Made by a program: the position numbers and the translations under genes | NCBI GenBank assembly: GCA_013003715.1 | Contig: JABDIN010000059.1 | Coordinates: 46,690-110,689, forward strand | Reading direction: 5' to 3' | DNA length: 64,000 bases | DNA from: Desulfobacteraceae bacterium | GTDB taxonomy: Bacteria; Desulfobacterota; Desulfobacteria; Desulfobacterales; Desulfosarcinaceae | Part shown: positions 35,757 through 44,573 of the stretch, piece by piece | Layout of the letters: each line of letters opens with the position of its first letter | Numbering within the stretch: position 1 is the stretch's first letter | The notes under the pieces: model-generated | The model's input: the letters and a program-made list of their open reading frames with translations, nothing else | Told to the model about the DNA's origin: nothing | The model's database searches: none

Positions 35757-38273
35757 ATGGCCACATTAAAAACGCCGGTGGTGAAACGATCCTTATTCTC
35801 CTGGATTTTCTACCAGAATGCCCGATTGCAAATTCTTCTGGTATTCATCATATTTGCAGTGGTTTTCGCCCGGGTTCTGCCGCTGGAAATGCAAAAACGC
35901 ATAGTGAACGAAGCCATAAATCTGGGTAAAATCGATCTTCTGCTCTATTATTGCGGCATTTACCTGGCGTCGGTTATCACGGCTGCTGTGCTAAAGTACG
36001 GAATAAATATTCTGGAGACGCTCATTGCCCAACGCGCCACCGCCCATATGCGCAAAGCGCTTTATCATCACATACTCACCTTACCCTTGAATTTTTTCAG
36101 GAATACTCAACCCGGTGCCGTTGTAAACGCCTTGATCAATGAAATGACCGTCCCCGGCAATTTCGTGGGCATGTCTGTGGCGGCACCTCTCAGCAATCTC
36201 CTCACATTACTGGCATTCGCCGGATATCTGATCTGGCTGAATCCGCTTCTGGCCTGCGTCTCCCTTTCAATTTACCCGATCGTACTCCTGCTGCTGCCAT
36301 TGTTACAGCGAAAAGTCAATAAAACCAATAAAAAGCGGGTCGACCAATCCCGGAGGGTATCCTCCCGTATCGCCGAATCCGTAACCGGCATACATGAAAT
36401 ACAGGGAAACGGCGCTTTCGGCATTGAAGGCCGGAAATTCGACACGATGATCGATAAATTATTGAAGATCCGGATCATCTGGAGCCTGTATAGATTCGGT
36501 ATCAAATCCATGAACAATTTCTTTACCAGCCTGGGTCCGTTCCTGGTTTTCATCCTCGGCGGATACCTGACCATAAAAGGCCAATTGGAATTGGGTGCCC
36601 TGGTGGCTTTTCTTTCCGCCCAGGAAAAGCTTTATGACCCATGGAAAGAACTCATCGAATTTTACCAGGTGTACCAGGAAGGCCGTGTGAACTATGACCG
36701 GACGATGGAACTTTTTGATGTCGCCCCGGAACATCTGTTGACCTCCGAAGACAGGGATTCCTATGACCTGGAAAACAGCATTGAAGTGAAAAACCTCTCG
36801 TTCATTACCGACGATGGTATCCGCCTGCTCGACGACATCAACTTCAGCCTCGATCCGGGCGAGCACATGGCCCTTGTGGGATTTTCAGGCAGTGGCAAAA
36901 GCACGCTGGCCTTATGTGTCGGTCAACTTTACAAATATTCCAGCGGGCACGCCACCATCGGCGGCAAAGAAGTCTCCGACCTCACCAAGGAAGATATGGT
37001 CCGGAACATCGGCTTCATTTCACAAGCCCCGTTCATTTTCCAAGGCACCATCAGAGACAACCTCCTTTACGCCGTTTCGGCAGCGAATTCCTCATCCAAC
37101 AACGGCGGGGAGGGCCGGGAACCGAGCCTGGATGACATGATATCCGGACTCCAACAATCGGGTTTGTTCATCGATGTTCTGCGTTTCGGATTGAATACGG
37201 TGATCCACAAAGGCCGTCTGCCGGAGCTGGTTGACGCCATATTGCGGATCCGGAGAAATTTCAAAGCCGAGTATGGAGAAGAGTTGTCCAAATGGGTTGA
37301 ATTTTACACGGAGGATAAATACCTCTACTACTCCGGAATTTCCAACAACCTAATTTTCGGCACCTCCAACACGGAAGCGTTCACGGCATCCCGTCTGGCA
37401 TCAAACGACTACTTTATGAAATTTCTGAATGATGCCGATCTCACACGCCCCCTGCTCACCCTGGGCGCGGAACTCACCGTTCAGACCGTGGATATTTTAA
37501 AAAACCTGCCGCCGGACGAGCTTTTTTTCGAGCAAAGCCCCATTGGACTGTTGGAATTAAATACCTATAAGGAGGTGGCCGGCCAGCTCAAAAAGAAAAA
37601 GCTTCACCAACTCGGCAGGGAACCCCGTCGGAAGCTGTTGGAACTCGCACTGAGATTCGCGCCGGGCCGTCATAAAATGGCTGCCCTGCCCGGCTTGCTC
37701 GAAACATTGATTCTGGAAGGCCGCTCCATGTTTCACGACCTGATACTCAAAGACGATCCGGATGCCATTTCCTTCTTCCAGATGGATGAATACATCCATT
37801 CACAGACCATCCTGAATAATATTCTGTTCGGCAAAACCAAATCGGCCAATCCGGAAGTCCAGGAGAAAATCAACCAGAGCATCATACAGCTTCTCATTGA
37901 AGAAGAACTTTTGGAAACCATCGTGGAAATCGGCATGAGTTATGAGGTGGGTACCAAGGGTGATAAGCTTTCCGGGGGTCAGCGCCAGAAGCTGGCCATC
38001 GCGCGTGCCTTGTTGAAACACCCCAAGATTTTAATCATGGATGAGGCCACCAGCGCGCTGGACAATAAATCCCAGTCCCGTATTCAAAAGCTTTTGGAGC
38101 ATCGATGGAAAGGCAAAAATACCGTCATCGCCGTGGTCCACAGGCTCGATATCATAAAAGGGTATAACAAAGTAGCCGTGATGAAGGCCGGCAAAATTGT
38201 TGAAATGGGGTCATACATAGAACTCATCGAAAAGAAAGGGACGCTTTATGAACTCGAATACGGAAAAAAATGA
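35757..38273 (+). CDS. ABC exporter with a large insertion in its ATPase domain
   Basis: An 838-residue fused permease-ATPase. Six TM helices occupy about residues 20-290. The ATPase has Walker A GFSGSGKST (375-383), Q-loop Q423, signature LSGGQRQ (738-744), Walker B ILIMDE (758-763) and H-loop H795. Walker A and signature are normally about 110 residues apart; here they are 360 apart. The extra 240 residues are highly charged and contain two further copies of the segment after the Q-loop: QGTIRDNLLYA (429-439), SGISNNLIFG (526-535) and SQTILNNILFG (682-692). The substrate is unknown. Its 3' end overlaps the cNMP-domain gene by 26 bases. Confidence 0.9.
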   Translation: MATLKTPVVKRSLFSWIFYQNARLQILLVFIIFAVVFARVLPLEMQKRIVNEAINLGKIDLLLYYCGIYLASVITAAVLKYGINILETLIAQRATAHMRKALYHHILTLPLNFFRNTQPGAVVNALINEMTVPGNFVGMSVAAPLSNLLTLLAFAGYLIWLNPLLACVSLSIYPIVLLLLPLLQRKVNKTNKKRVDQSRRVSSRIAESVTGIHEIQGNGAFGIEGRKFDTMIDKLLKIRIIWSLYRFGIKSMNNFFTSLGPFLVFILGGYLTIKGQLELGALVAFLSAQEKLYDPWKELIEFYQVYQEGRVNYDRTMELFDVAPEHLLTSEDRDSYDLENSIEVKNLSFITDDGIRLLDDINFSLDPGEHMALVGFSGSGKSTLALCVGQLYKYSSGHATIGGKEVSDLTKEDMVRNIGFISQAPFIFQGTIRDNLLYAVSAANSSSNNGGEGREPSLDDMISGLQQSGLFIDVLRFGLNTVIHKGRLPELVDAILRIRRNFKAEYGEELSKWVEFYTEDKYLYYSGISNNLIFGTSNTEAFTASRLASNDYFMKFLNDADLTRPLLTLGAELTVQTVDILKNLPPDELFFEQSPIGLLELNTYKEVAGQLKKKKLHQLGREPRRKLLELALRFAPGRHKMAALPGLLETLILEGRSMFHDLILKDDPDAISFFQMDEYIHSQTILNNILFGKTKSANPEVQEKINQSIIQLLIEEELLETIVEIGMSYEVGTKGDKLSGGQRQKLAIARALLKHPKILIMDEATSALDNKSQSRIQKLLEHRWKGKNTVIAVVHRLDIIKGYNKVAVMKAGKIVEMGSYIELIEKKGTLYELEYGKK

Positions 38274-38775
38274 ATCCGGCGAATTCAGTGAATTTCAGGT
38301 CAATTTAAATCTTCTGCGTGACATCGACTTTTTTTCCGGCCTACCCTTGGACGCGTTGAAAGTGTTTGCCTACCTGTGCACTCAGGAAGTGTTTATGCCG
38401 GGGCAATATCTGTTTCATCAAAATGATGATGATGGGTCCGCTTACTACGTCATCTCAGGCACCACAACACTTTGCTATGCCGAGGAGACCGGAGAAGCGG
38501 AAGTCCGCGACTACAGGGAAGAAACTTTTTTCGGCAGCTTATCGATTCTGACCAATATGCACAGGCTGTTTTCACTAAAAGCAAAAACCGAAGTCAGATG
38601 CATGGTCATCTCCCGGCAGAAGTTCCAGAAAGCCATCGGACAATTTCCCGGATTGATGCCGCGGATCATCAAAACCATCGCCAACCGCATCACCCGCTGG
38701 GAAAAACAATTCATTCTTGACCATGCCGGAAATTGGCCGGATTGCCGGGACCACATTGGAATTAGCTTGATATAA
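38248..38775 (+). CDS. Cyclic-nucleotide-binding-domain-like protein
   Basis: A 175-residue protein with a single cNMP-type beta roll (about 22-140): FFSGLPLDALKVFAYLC, GQYLFHQNDDDGSAYYVISG, and the phosphate cassette region FGSLSILTNMHRLF (95-108). The cassette Glu that contacts ribose in cAMP sites is Ser97, so it may not bind a nucleotide. There is no DNA-binding domain. It overlaps the ABC gene by 26 bases and is probably a cytoplasmic regulator of that transporter or of the kinase downstream. Confidence 0.8.
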   Translation: MNSNTEKNESGEFSEFQVNLNLLRDIDFFSGLPLDALKVFAYLCTQEVFMPGQYLFHQNDDDGSAYYVISGTTTLCYAEETGEAEVRDYREETFFGSLSILTNMHRLFSLKAKTEVRCMVISRQKFQKAIGQFPGLMPRIIKTIANRITRWEKQFILDHAGNWPDCRDHIGISLI

Positions 38776-38810
38776 GCAAATAAGTGACGATATTATAGAC
38801 ATTAGTCAGG

Positions 38811-38827
38811 GTTGGGACAGTCCCAAC
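38811..38827. promoter_or_regulatory. 17-base palindrome between cNMP-domain and kinase genes
   Basis: GTTGGGAC-A-GTCCCAAC, 40 bases before the kinase start. It is either a regulator site or a hairpin (7-base-pair stem, CAG loop) in the polycistronic mRNA. There is no T tract. Confidence 0.45.
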
Positions 38828-38866
38828 AATAAAGTTAACCCAAAACCACCCGAAAATAGATGATCG

Positions 38867-39430
38867 ATGAAAACGGCCGCCGACAGAATCGATTCAAACA
38901 TTTTAATGAAACACGAAGGCAACATATCCATCGAGCTGAAAAACCGGCTGGACGACCTCAAGAAGTTAAACCAGGCCCTTGAAAAGTTAGCTGACAAGCT
39001 GGGTCTGGCGCCGAAATGCAAATGCGAAACCAATTTGGTTCTTGAAGAATTATTCACCAATATCATCAATCATGGATTCACCGACAATAGTGATCATGAC
39101 ATTGATATTAGTGTACGGATAGAGGGGGACGAATTGATCATCCGGATACAGGACGACGGTGTTCCGTTCAACCCCATGGAAGCCCAGGAGCCCGACCTGA
39201 GCCGCCCCATCGACAAACGAGAAATCGGCGGGCTGGGCATCTACTTTGCCCTTCACTTTGCGGATAATATCGACTACAAACGCCAAGGGAATAAAAACAT
39301 TCTGACCATCAGAAAAGCGATAAACCGGGACCTTGAAACGAGCCCTCAGTCACTGCCGGTGAGACCGGTGGAAAAAGGGGCGCCTCGACTAAAGCATAGA
39401 AAAAAGAGGACGACAGATGGAAATAAATGA
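38867..39430 (+). CDS. RsbW-like anti-sigma/serine kinase
   Basis: A 187-residue GHKL ATPase: N box ETNLVLEELFTNIINHGF, G1 box DDGVPFNP, and G2 box GGLGIYFALHFAD. The fold matches RsbW/SpoIIAB kinases, which phosphorylate an STAS partner and hold a target (a sigma factor or an enzyme). The basic C-terminal tail (LKHRKKRTTDGNK) is unusual. It overlaps the STAS gene by 14 bases, ensuring matched amounts. No sigma factor gene is adjacent. Confidence 0.88.
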   Translation: MKTAADRIDSNILMKHEGNISIELKNRLDDLKKLNQALEKLADKLGLAPKCKCETNLVLEELFTNIINHGFTDNSDHDIDISVRIEGDELIIRIQDDGVPFNPMEAQEPDLSRPIDKREIGGLGIYFALHFADNIDYKRQGNKNILTIRKAINRDLETSPQSLPVRPVEKGAPRLKHRKKRTTDGNK

Positions 39431-39749
39431 GGATAAGCGCAACAACATAGATATTTTCAGCTTAAAGGGACGTCTTGATTCTAACACCTCTTCAAACCTG
39501 GAAACCAAAATCGTGGATGCCATGGCCAATGGTTCCAAAAACATCGTCATCAATTTTGAACAATTGGATTATATATCCAGTGCCGGCTTGCGGGTAATCC
39601 TGAAAGCCACCAAAGATCTCAAGCGTACCGACGGCAAAATCATGCTCTGCGCCATGCAGGATTACGTCAAGGAAGTTTTCGAAATTGCCGGCTTCGACAC
39701 CTTTCTCCCCATCGTCCCCACCATGAATGAAGCCATGGAAAAAATATAA
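39417..39749 (+). CDS. STAS-domain anti-sigma-factor antagonist
   Basis: A 110-residue RsbV/SpoIIAA-like protein with the phosphorylation site at S54-S55 (DYISSAGLRV) and family helices following. Its unphosphorylated form should pull the RsbW-like kinase off its target. The SpoIIE phosphatase at 33319-35466 would recharge it. Confidence 0.92.
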   Translation: MEINEDKRNNIDIFSLKGRLDSNTSSNLETKIVDAMANGSKNIVINFEQLDYISSAGLRVILKATKDLKRTDGKIMLCAMQDYVKEVFEIAGFDTFLPIVPTMNEAMEKI

Positions 39750-39882
39750 GCTTTTAATACCATGGCTTATAAAGCTGGTTCAACTTATTAACGTTGACGG
39801 TGTTGGACCGGATCGACTTAAGCGAATTTACAATTTCAAAAAAAGGTGTCCTATCTGTTTTGATGGATAACATTCGGAAAAA

Positions 39883-40383
39883 ATGAAAAGTTTTAAGCCG
39901 GAATCAGCCGTTATACCGTCAGGGTTTGAAACCACGGATTTCAGGATACGCATGCTCACGATAAACGATGTGGTAAAGGATTATGACGCGGTAATGAGCA
40001 GCCTTGATCACCTGAAAGATGTTTTTGGACCTGATAATCTCTGGCCTTCCACTGAGTTAACACTTGAACAGGATCTTGTTGATCTGGGTTGGCACCAGAA
40101 GGAATTTCAAATAGGAAGTTCCTTTGCATATACCGTAATGAAACCGGACGAAACCAGATGCCTGGGATGTGTTTATGTCGATCCCTCTGAAAAAGCGGGT
40201 TTTGATGCCAAAGTAATCCTTTGGGTTCGACAGAGTGCAATGAACGAAGGTTTAGATGAAACACTATTTGCTGCCGTGAAGCTATGGATATCCGAAGAGT
40301 GGTGGTTCGATGAAGTGGCTTTCCCCGGGCGTCAAATCAGCTGGCGGGAATGGGAAGCGCTGCCGGAAAAAGCTGTAGCATGA
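39883..40383 (+). CDS. GNAT-like acetyltransferase fold protein
   Basis: A 166-residue protein (FRIRMLTINDVVKDYDAVMS, SSFAYTVMKPDETRCLGCVY, then VILWVRQSAMNEGLDETLFA) with the strand-helix order of GNAT enzymes. The usual acetyl-CoA loop R/QxxGxG/A is not clear, and the region is WVRQSAMNEGLDETL. It may bind CoA weakly or be a diverged member. It has a weak ribosome site and its own 134-base upstream gap. Confidence 0.55.
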   Translation: MKSFKPESAVIPSGFETTDFRIRMLTINDVVKDYDAVMSSLDHLKDVFGPDNLWPSTELTLEQDLVDLGWHQKEFQIGSSFAYTVMKPDETRCLGCVYVDPSEKAGFDAKVILWVRQSAMNEGLDETLFAAVKLWISEEWWFDEVAFPGRQISWREWEALPEKAVA

Positions 40384-40493
40384 ATCCTATATTTAAATTA
40401 TCAATCAGGCGGAATACGGCCATTTGATATTTGATCGTCTGCGTTGTTTCCCCCCGATAAACACCAATCTGCAGATGAGTTATTCAACCCCTG

Positions 40494-40871
40494 CTATTTT
40501 ATCCCAATTAGCCCCTTCTTCCCCAAACTTTTCAGAAACTGGGTCACCGATACTTCCGCCTCCTGTGGATGAAGTTGATTTGTATCGGCGAATGCGTCGA
40601 TTATCCGGCGCACGCTGCGCCGTCCGTCAATCAGCTTCCAGACCTGTGTGCCCAGGGCATCCAGTTGTATTTTCTTGGTCATTGGCTGATCGGGACGGGA
40701 GCTGAATCTGCGGATCAGACCAACGAAAAAGGGTTTAACCGATATGGTGTAGGAAAGCAGGACACTCCCATCATCCGATGGTGTCTCCGACACCTCTTCG
40801 TTTTTCACCGGTCTTTTTTTCAGGGCGGCGTCCCGGGTCAATACCGACGGTGGCCGCTTATCGTGTTTCAT
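40494..40871 (-). CDS. PqqD-like small protein
   Basis: A 125-residue protein whose second half (about 65-125) matches the PqqD fold: KKIQLDALGTQVWKLIDGRR, SVRRIIDAFADTN, then VSVTQFLKSLGKKGLI. PqqD domains bind precursor peptides for radical SAM enzymes, or act as winged-helix docking modules in other settings. No modifying enzyme or small precursor is seen nearby. The ATG at 40871 lies inside the end of the preceding gene (14-base overlap), showing tight coupling. It is last of the eight-gene run. Confidence 0.75.
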   Translation of the reverse strand: MKHDKRPPSVLTRDAALKKRPVKNEEVSETPSDDGSVLLSYTISVKPFFVGLIRRFSSRPDQPMTKKIQLDALGTQVWKLIDGRRSVRRIIDAFADTNQLHPQEAEVSVTQFLKSLGKKGLIGIK

Positions 40872-41748
40872 ACGTTTCACATATCCGTTCCATTTTCCGT
40901 TCATCAATGCAGGCGCTATCTGAACTGCAAATGCCCATGATCCGATTTTTCGGCCGGTGATGCCATATTCTCATCCAGTGGTGGGAAGGCGTTGGAAGAA
41001 GCCGGTTCCACATCCGCATCACAGGGGTTGTTTCCCGGTTGCTTTTCCACTCCAGGGTGTCATGTCCATTTAGGGTCATTGTGCGTGGTGCGATATCAGC
41101 CGCTGCCTGGACGGCGCTGACCGCAAACTCCCTGAAATTTTGCTGGTTTAAAAGTACCGATGCCGGCCCCCAGCGATAGAGGGAAAGGCGCTGCCGTTTC
41201 TCTTTAAATTCAAGATGGATGAATCCGGGTTCAAATCGATGACCGATGAGACTCATGCTGCCGGGAATTAAGGCGCGGATACCGAACAAGTTCCACAGAT
41301 GGTTGCCGTCCGTTGGATGGTCCCGGTAGGAGGCGAGAATATCGGCACAATGGGACGCGGGTGTCTCTCCGGATTTCAGATAGAACTGGATCAGGGTATC
41401 GGTCCGGCACACCGGGCAGTGCAACAAAAAGCCCATCCCATTGTATACCTGCCCTTCCCAATGAAATCCGGTGCTCTCAAAGGTGGAAACAGCAGTGTGC
41501 CAGTTGTCCGGAACGACACCGGAGTTCGTTGCTATCCTGAATTTCCGCCGGTGAATTTTCCCCAACCGGCGGAGGTGGGCCTTCGATGATCCGGGATTAC
41601 GGGATCTACCCCACTTTACCTCCAGTTTTAACCCATCGCCTTCGCTAAGGAGCAGATGCGTGGGATTGAATTCATTCAGCCGCCATGTGCCGGGACAGTT
41701 CAATCGAACACCATTTGCGGCGATTTCCTGACAGGACAGTGTGGTCAT
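40858..41748 (-). CDS. Unknown soluble protein, PqqD partner
   Basis: A 296-residue protein without a signal peptide. The N-terminal third (GVRLNCPGTWRLNEFNPTHL, LKLEVKWGR) looks like a beta-rich domain. The middle has C-x2-C in HCPVCRTD, a possible metal site. The C-terminus is basic and aromatic. I recognise no family. It overlaps the PqqD-like gene by 14 bases and starts 17 bases after the exported-protein stop; a TTG start at 41790 is an alternative. Its coupling implies it acts with the PqqD-like protein. Confidence 0.5.
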   Translation of the reverse strand: MTTLSCQEIAANGVRLNCPGTWRLNEFNPTHLLLSEGDGLKLEVKWGRSRNPGSSKAHLRRLGKIHRRKFRIATNSGVVPDNWHTAVSTFESTGFHWEGQVYNGMGFLLHCPVCRTDTLIQFYLKSGETPASHCADILASYRDHPTDGNHLWNLFGIRALIPGSMSLIGHRFEPGFIHLEFKEKRQRLSLYRWGPASVLLNQQNFREFAVSAVQAAADIAPRTMTLNGHDTLEWKSNRETTPVMRMWNRLLPTPSHHWMRIWHHRPKNRIMGICSSDSACIDERKMERICETYETR

Positions 41749-41765
41749 ACACGGTTCGTATCCGG

Positions 41766-42377
41766 TTAAAAGGGAATGAACAATTTCCAATCTTGTTTAC
41801 CCGGGGCTTTCCCGGGTCCAGGTGCCGATGCCTCCCGGCTAACGGTCCGTTTTTTTTCAAAACATGCCTGTTCTTTTTCCATCTGCGATGTAAGGGTCAT
41901 TTTAACGGAATTACCCAGTTTTTCCTCGGAATCCTTGGTATTGTGCTGTAAAATAAGGCTGATACGGCGGCCATCAACGTCCTCGAAGGACCATTTCCAC
42001 GCAATGACGATATGGAACGGATCGCCGCGCCATTCGTCCGGATCACCGAATTTAACCTTATATTTCTTCAGAAGCTGATTATAAAAGCGTTTTGAAGCGT
42101 CCGTATATTTCAATTTGATCCTGATCAGCTTGTTCGGCTGATCACAGGTGCCGAATCCGATGAGGCCGCTTTTAAAACCGGCTGTTTGTCTTATCTCCGC
42201 TTCCTGCACGTATTCCATGTATCGCACTTGCAGGCAGCTGTCCATGTTGACCTGATCTTCGTATTTGGCAATATCCTCACCGAGTTTATATCCGCCAAGA
42301 TTCAGGGGCATCTCACCCAAAGACAACCCCGGCGACAACATTACGGCCATGACGAAAATGGGAATGATCCGTTTCAT
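41766..42377 (-). CDS. Unknown exported protein of the transport operon
   Basis: A 203-residue protein with a cleavable signal peptide (MKRIIPIFVMAVMLSPGLSLG). The mature part has two cysteines that may pair, a PLNLGGYKLGEDIAKYED opening often seen in small periplasmic proteins, and a basic, Pro-rich C-terminus. CAGGAG precedes the ATG. It lies 30 bases after the OPT-like gene. Function unknown. Confidence 0.6.
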   Translation of the reverse strand: MKRIIPIFVMAVMLSPGLSLGEMPLNLGGYKLGEDIAKYEDQVNMDSCLQVRYMEYVQEAEIRQTAGFKSGLIGFGTCDQPNKLIRIKLKYTDASKRFYNQLLKKYKVKFGDPDEWRGDPFHIVIAWKWSFEDVDGRRISLILQHNTKDSEEKLGNSVKMTLTSQMEKEQACFEKKRTVSREASAPGPGKAPGKQDWKLFIPF

Positions 42378-42407
42378 CTGAATCTCCTGTATAAAGATTT
42401 ACAAGGT

Positions 42408-44369
42408 CTAATAGGCCAGGCGACCCAAAGATTTCAATATCAGGGCAAAGCCCATGGCAAACATTCCCGTGAGCCCCATTCCACAGGAAAACCCGGCCAG
42501 CAACACCGGTGCGTATTGCCGCCACATGGCACCATAACGCTTGTAAAAGAAAAACCGGCCCAAGAGTGCACCGACCAGCTCCAGAATGTGCCCGTGGGGG
42601 TTGACCTGCCCCAGGCCCCGTACGACACCGTATATCAACAGTATCGGCAGCCCGAAAACAGCCAGCACACCGTACACGAGCACCCCCAACCCCATACCTG
42701 CAAACACGTATATACCGTTCAAGGCCTGGTAAAACAGAGAATTCCCTTCCAGCGTCGAGCTTTGCATCAATAATGTATTCAGCGCCTGGAGGTGCCACAA
42801 TTCCTGTGCATAAGGATAATTACTGGAAGGGATGGGTGCAAGCCGCCAGATAAATTGCGAAAAGAGCAGGCTGGCAACCATCACGATGGGCAGGGCAACG
42901 ACTTCGGCTTTGATGATGCCCCGGATACTGGTACCGGTGAGCTCGATCTGACGAAAATTGACGGTGGCCTCACCATAATTGTGGATGGGGATTGGCGCAT
43001 ACCAGATTTCGATCCCGTGGTAACCGAAATACTTGGCACCGGCGATAAAACTGGCCTCCCGGACCATGGGCAAACTCACGAACTGGCCGGCGATACCTTC
43101 CATTCGTGCCGAAATATAGGATATGACCGGTGTGTAGATAAATCCATAGGCCAGAAAAAATATCCATGGAAAACTGGGAACCAGCCACACACACAAGGCC
43201 ACATAAGCGGAAGTGGAGAACACATATATGCCTATGGCTATCCAGAAATTGAAATCCCCCCGGCCCGGGGGCGGATTAAACAAAGCATCGAGGGCGCTCT
43301 TTTTTCCGGCCCGGCTTTTTCGCAGGGATTTTACAAACTGCCAGATGCCCACAATGCCGATGGCCAAACCCAGACCGATGCTGAAACTCATATAAAAATC
43401 AAAATTATTGGCGAAAACCGTGTCCACGGTTTTCATACCGGGATGCCACCGGCTCAGAATACCGAATTTGTAAAGAATGGGATTGGCCATCATGGTGACC
43501 ACGAAGCCGATCATACTGCCGATGACCGCCCAGAACGGCAGGACCATGCCTAAAAAGACCAGGCCCAGGTCCAGTTGGATCCCGGTGGCCACGGCGGGCA
43601 GAATCTCTTCGGTGTGGCGGGTGAGTTCCACCCAGGGAATGGGTATCAACCGGATCGGTTCGTTGAATATCAGTCCCGACACGGTGGGAAGCAGCACATA
43701 CACCGCACCGAAAAACAATCCGATGATGCCGCCGATGGAAAAAACCCGCCATTTCCAGGATTTTTGTTTGTCTTCGGTGGATTCGGCCAGGGCCATAGTG
43801 CCCAGAGCACCGACAGGTGCCATGGGAAACGGCAGCTTTTCAACATCGGAGGTAATCCGGAACAGGGCATACCCCAACCCGAACTGATCTATGCGTTGAA
43901 TGAACTGGGCACCGAACAAAAGTAAAATCGGGATCAGCCAGTCCCGGTGAAAAAACGATCGCTCCACAAGCGACGCAGAACCCGGTTGCGGCGCTATCCA
44001 GGCAGGAATGTATTCGGTGAGGCCGAGCATACGCGCCGCATCGGATTGGACCAAATACTGATTCCATAACAATCCCTGGAAGGGCGAAGCCAGAGCGGCG
44101 CCGGCCATGTAATACAGCAGGAAAATCTCCTGCTGCTTGAGATCGGAATAAGACCGCTTTGCAATCTCAGCAAATAAAATGATCGTCACCCACCGTGCAG
44201 CCGGACCGATGCCCTGTCCCACCACCAATTGGAGGTACATGCTGCCGGGCATCATGAGGAACCCGATGAAAATGGCGCCCACAACCGTCTTCCAGTCGAA
44301 CCCCTCCTCAAACTTTTCCGGCGCGTGCAACAGATCCCGGTATTCCTGTATTTCCTTGTCTTTGTACAT
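42408..44369 (-). CDS. Large polytopic membrane protein, OPT-like
   Basis: A 653-residue protein with roughly 14-16 hydrophobic helices. The opening FDWKTVVGAIFIGFLMMPGS and IGPAARWVTIILFAEIAKRS resemble oligopeptide-transporter (OPT) superfamily members, and a Gly-Pro rich later segment supports that distantly. OPT proteins import peptides or metal chelates with protons. The start is taken as ATG at 44369; the frame also has a TTG at 44390. It is the fifth gene of the eight-gene run, paired with another polytopic protein of near-equal length. Confidence 0.6.
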   Translation of the reverse strand: MYKDKEIQEYRDLLHAPEKFEEGFDWKTVVGAIFIGFLMMPGSMYLQLVVGQGIGPAARWVTIILFAEIAKRSYSDLKQQEIFLLYYMAGAALASPFQGLLWNQYLVQSDAARMLGLTEYIPAWIAPQPGSASLVERSFFHRDWLIPILLLFGAQFIQRIDQFGLGYALFRITSDVEKLPFPMAPVGALGTMALAESTEDKQKSWKWRVFSIGGIIGLFFGAVYVLLPTVSGLIFNEPIRLIPIPWVELTRHTEEILPAVATGIQLDLGLVFLGMVLPFWAVIGSMIGFVVTMMANPILYKFGILSRWHPGMKTVDTVFANNFDFYMSFSIGLGLAIGIVGIWQFVKSLRKSRAGKKSALDALFNPPPGRGDFNFWIAIGIYVFSTSAYVALCVWLVPSFPWIFFLAYGFIYTPVISYISARMEGIAGQFVSLPMVREASFIAGAKYFGYHGIEIWYAPIPIHNYGEATVNFRQIELTGTSIRGIIKAEVVALPIVMVASLLFSQFIWRLAPIPSSNYPYAQELWHLQALNTLLMQSSTLEGNSLFYQALNGIYVFAGMGLGVLVYGVLAVFGLPILLIYGVVRGLGQVNPHGHILELVGALLGRFFFYKRYGAMWRQYAPVLLAGFSCGMGLTGMFAMGFALILKSLGRLAY

Positions 44370-44467
44370 GGATGCGTTATTTTTGAGCAATACGAGTTAA
44401 CATCAATATAAATTTTCTTTCCATATAAATTGAGGCAAAAAGGATAAGAATGTCAAAGGCCAAATTA

Positions 44468-44506
44468 CAAATTTCAAATGAAGGAATTCTATCGATTTGA
44501 AATTTG
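44468..44506. repeat. 12-base inverted repeat between the two polytopic membrane genes
   Basis: CAAATTTCAAAT (44468-44479) and ATTTGAAATTTG (44495-44506) are perfect arms with a 15-base spacer, in the only sizeable gap (about 200 bases) of the operon. It is A+T-rich with no T tract. It may be a dispersed intergenic repeat or an mRNA hairpin. Confidence 0.8.
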
Positions 44507-44573
44507 ACATTACGCCCCCGGGTTGTATGTGACGATTCACCATTGGTAATTCATATCCATATAAACGCGCCCC

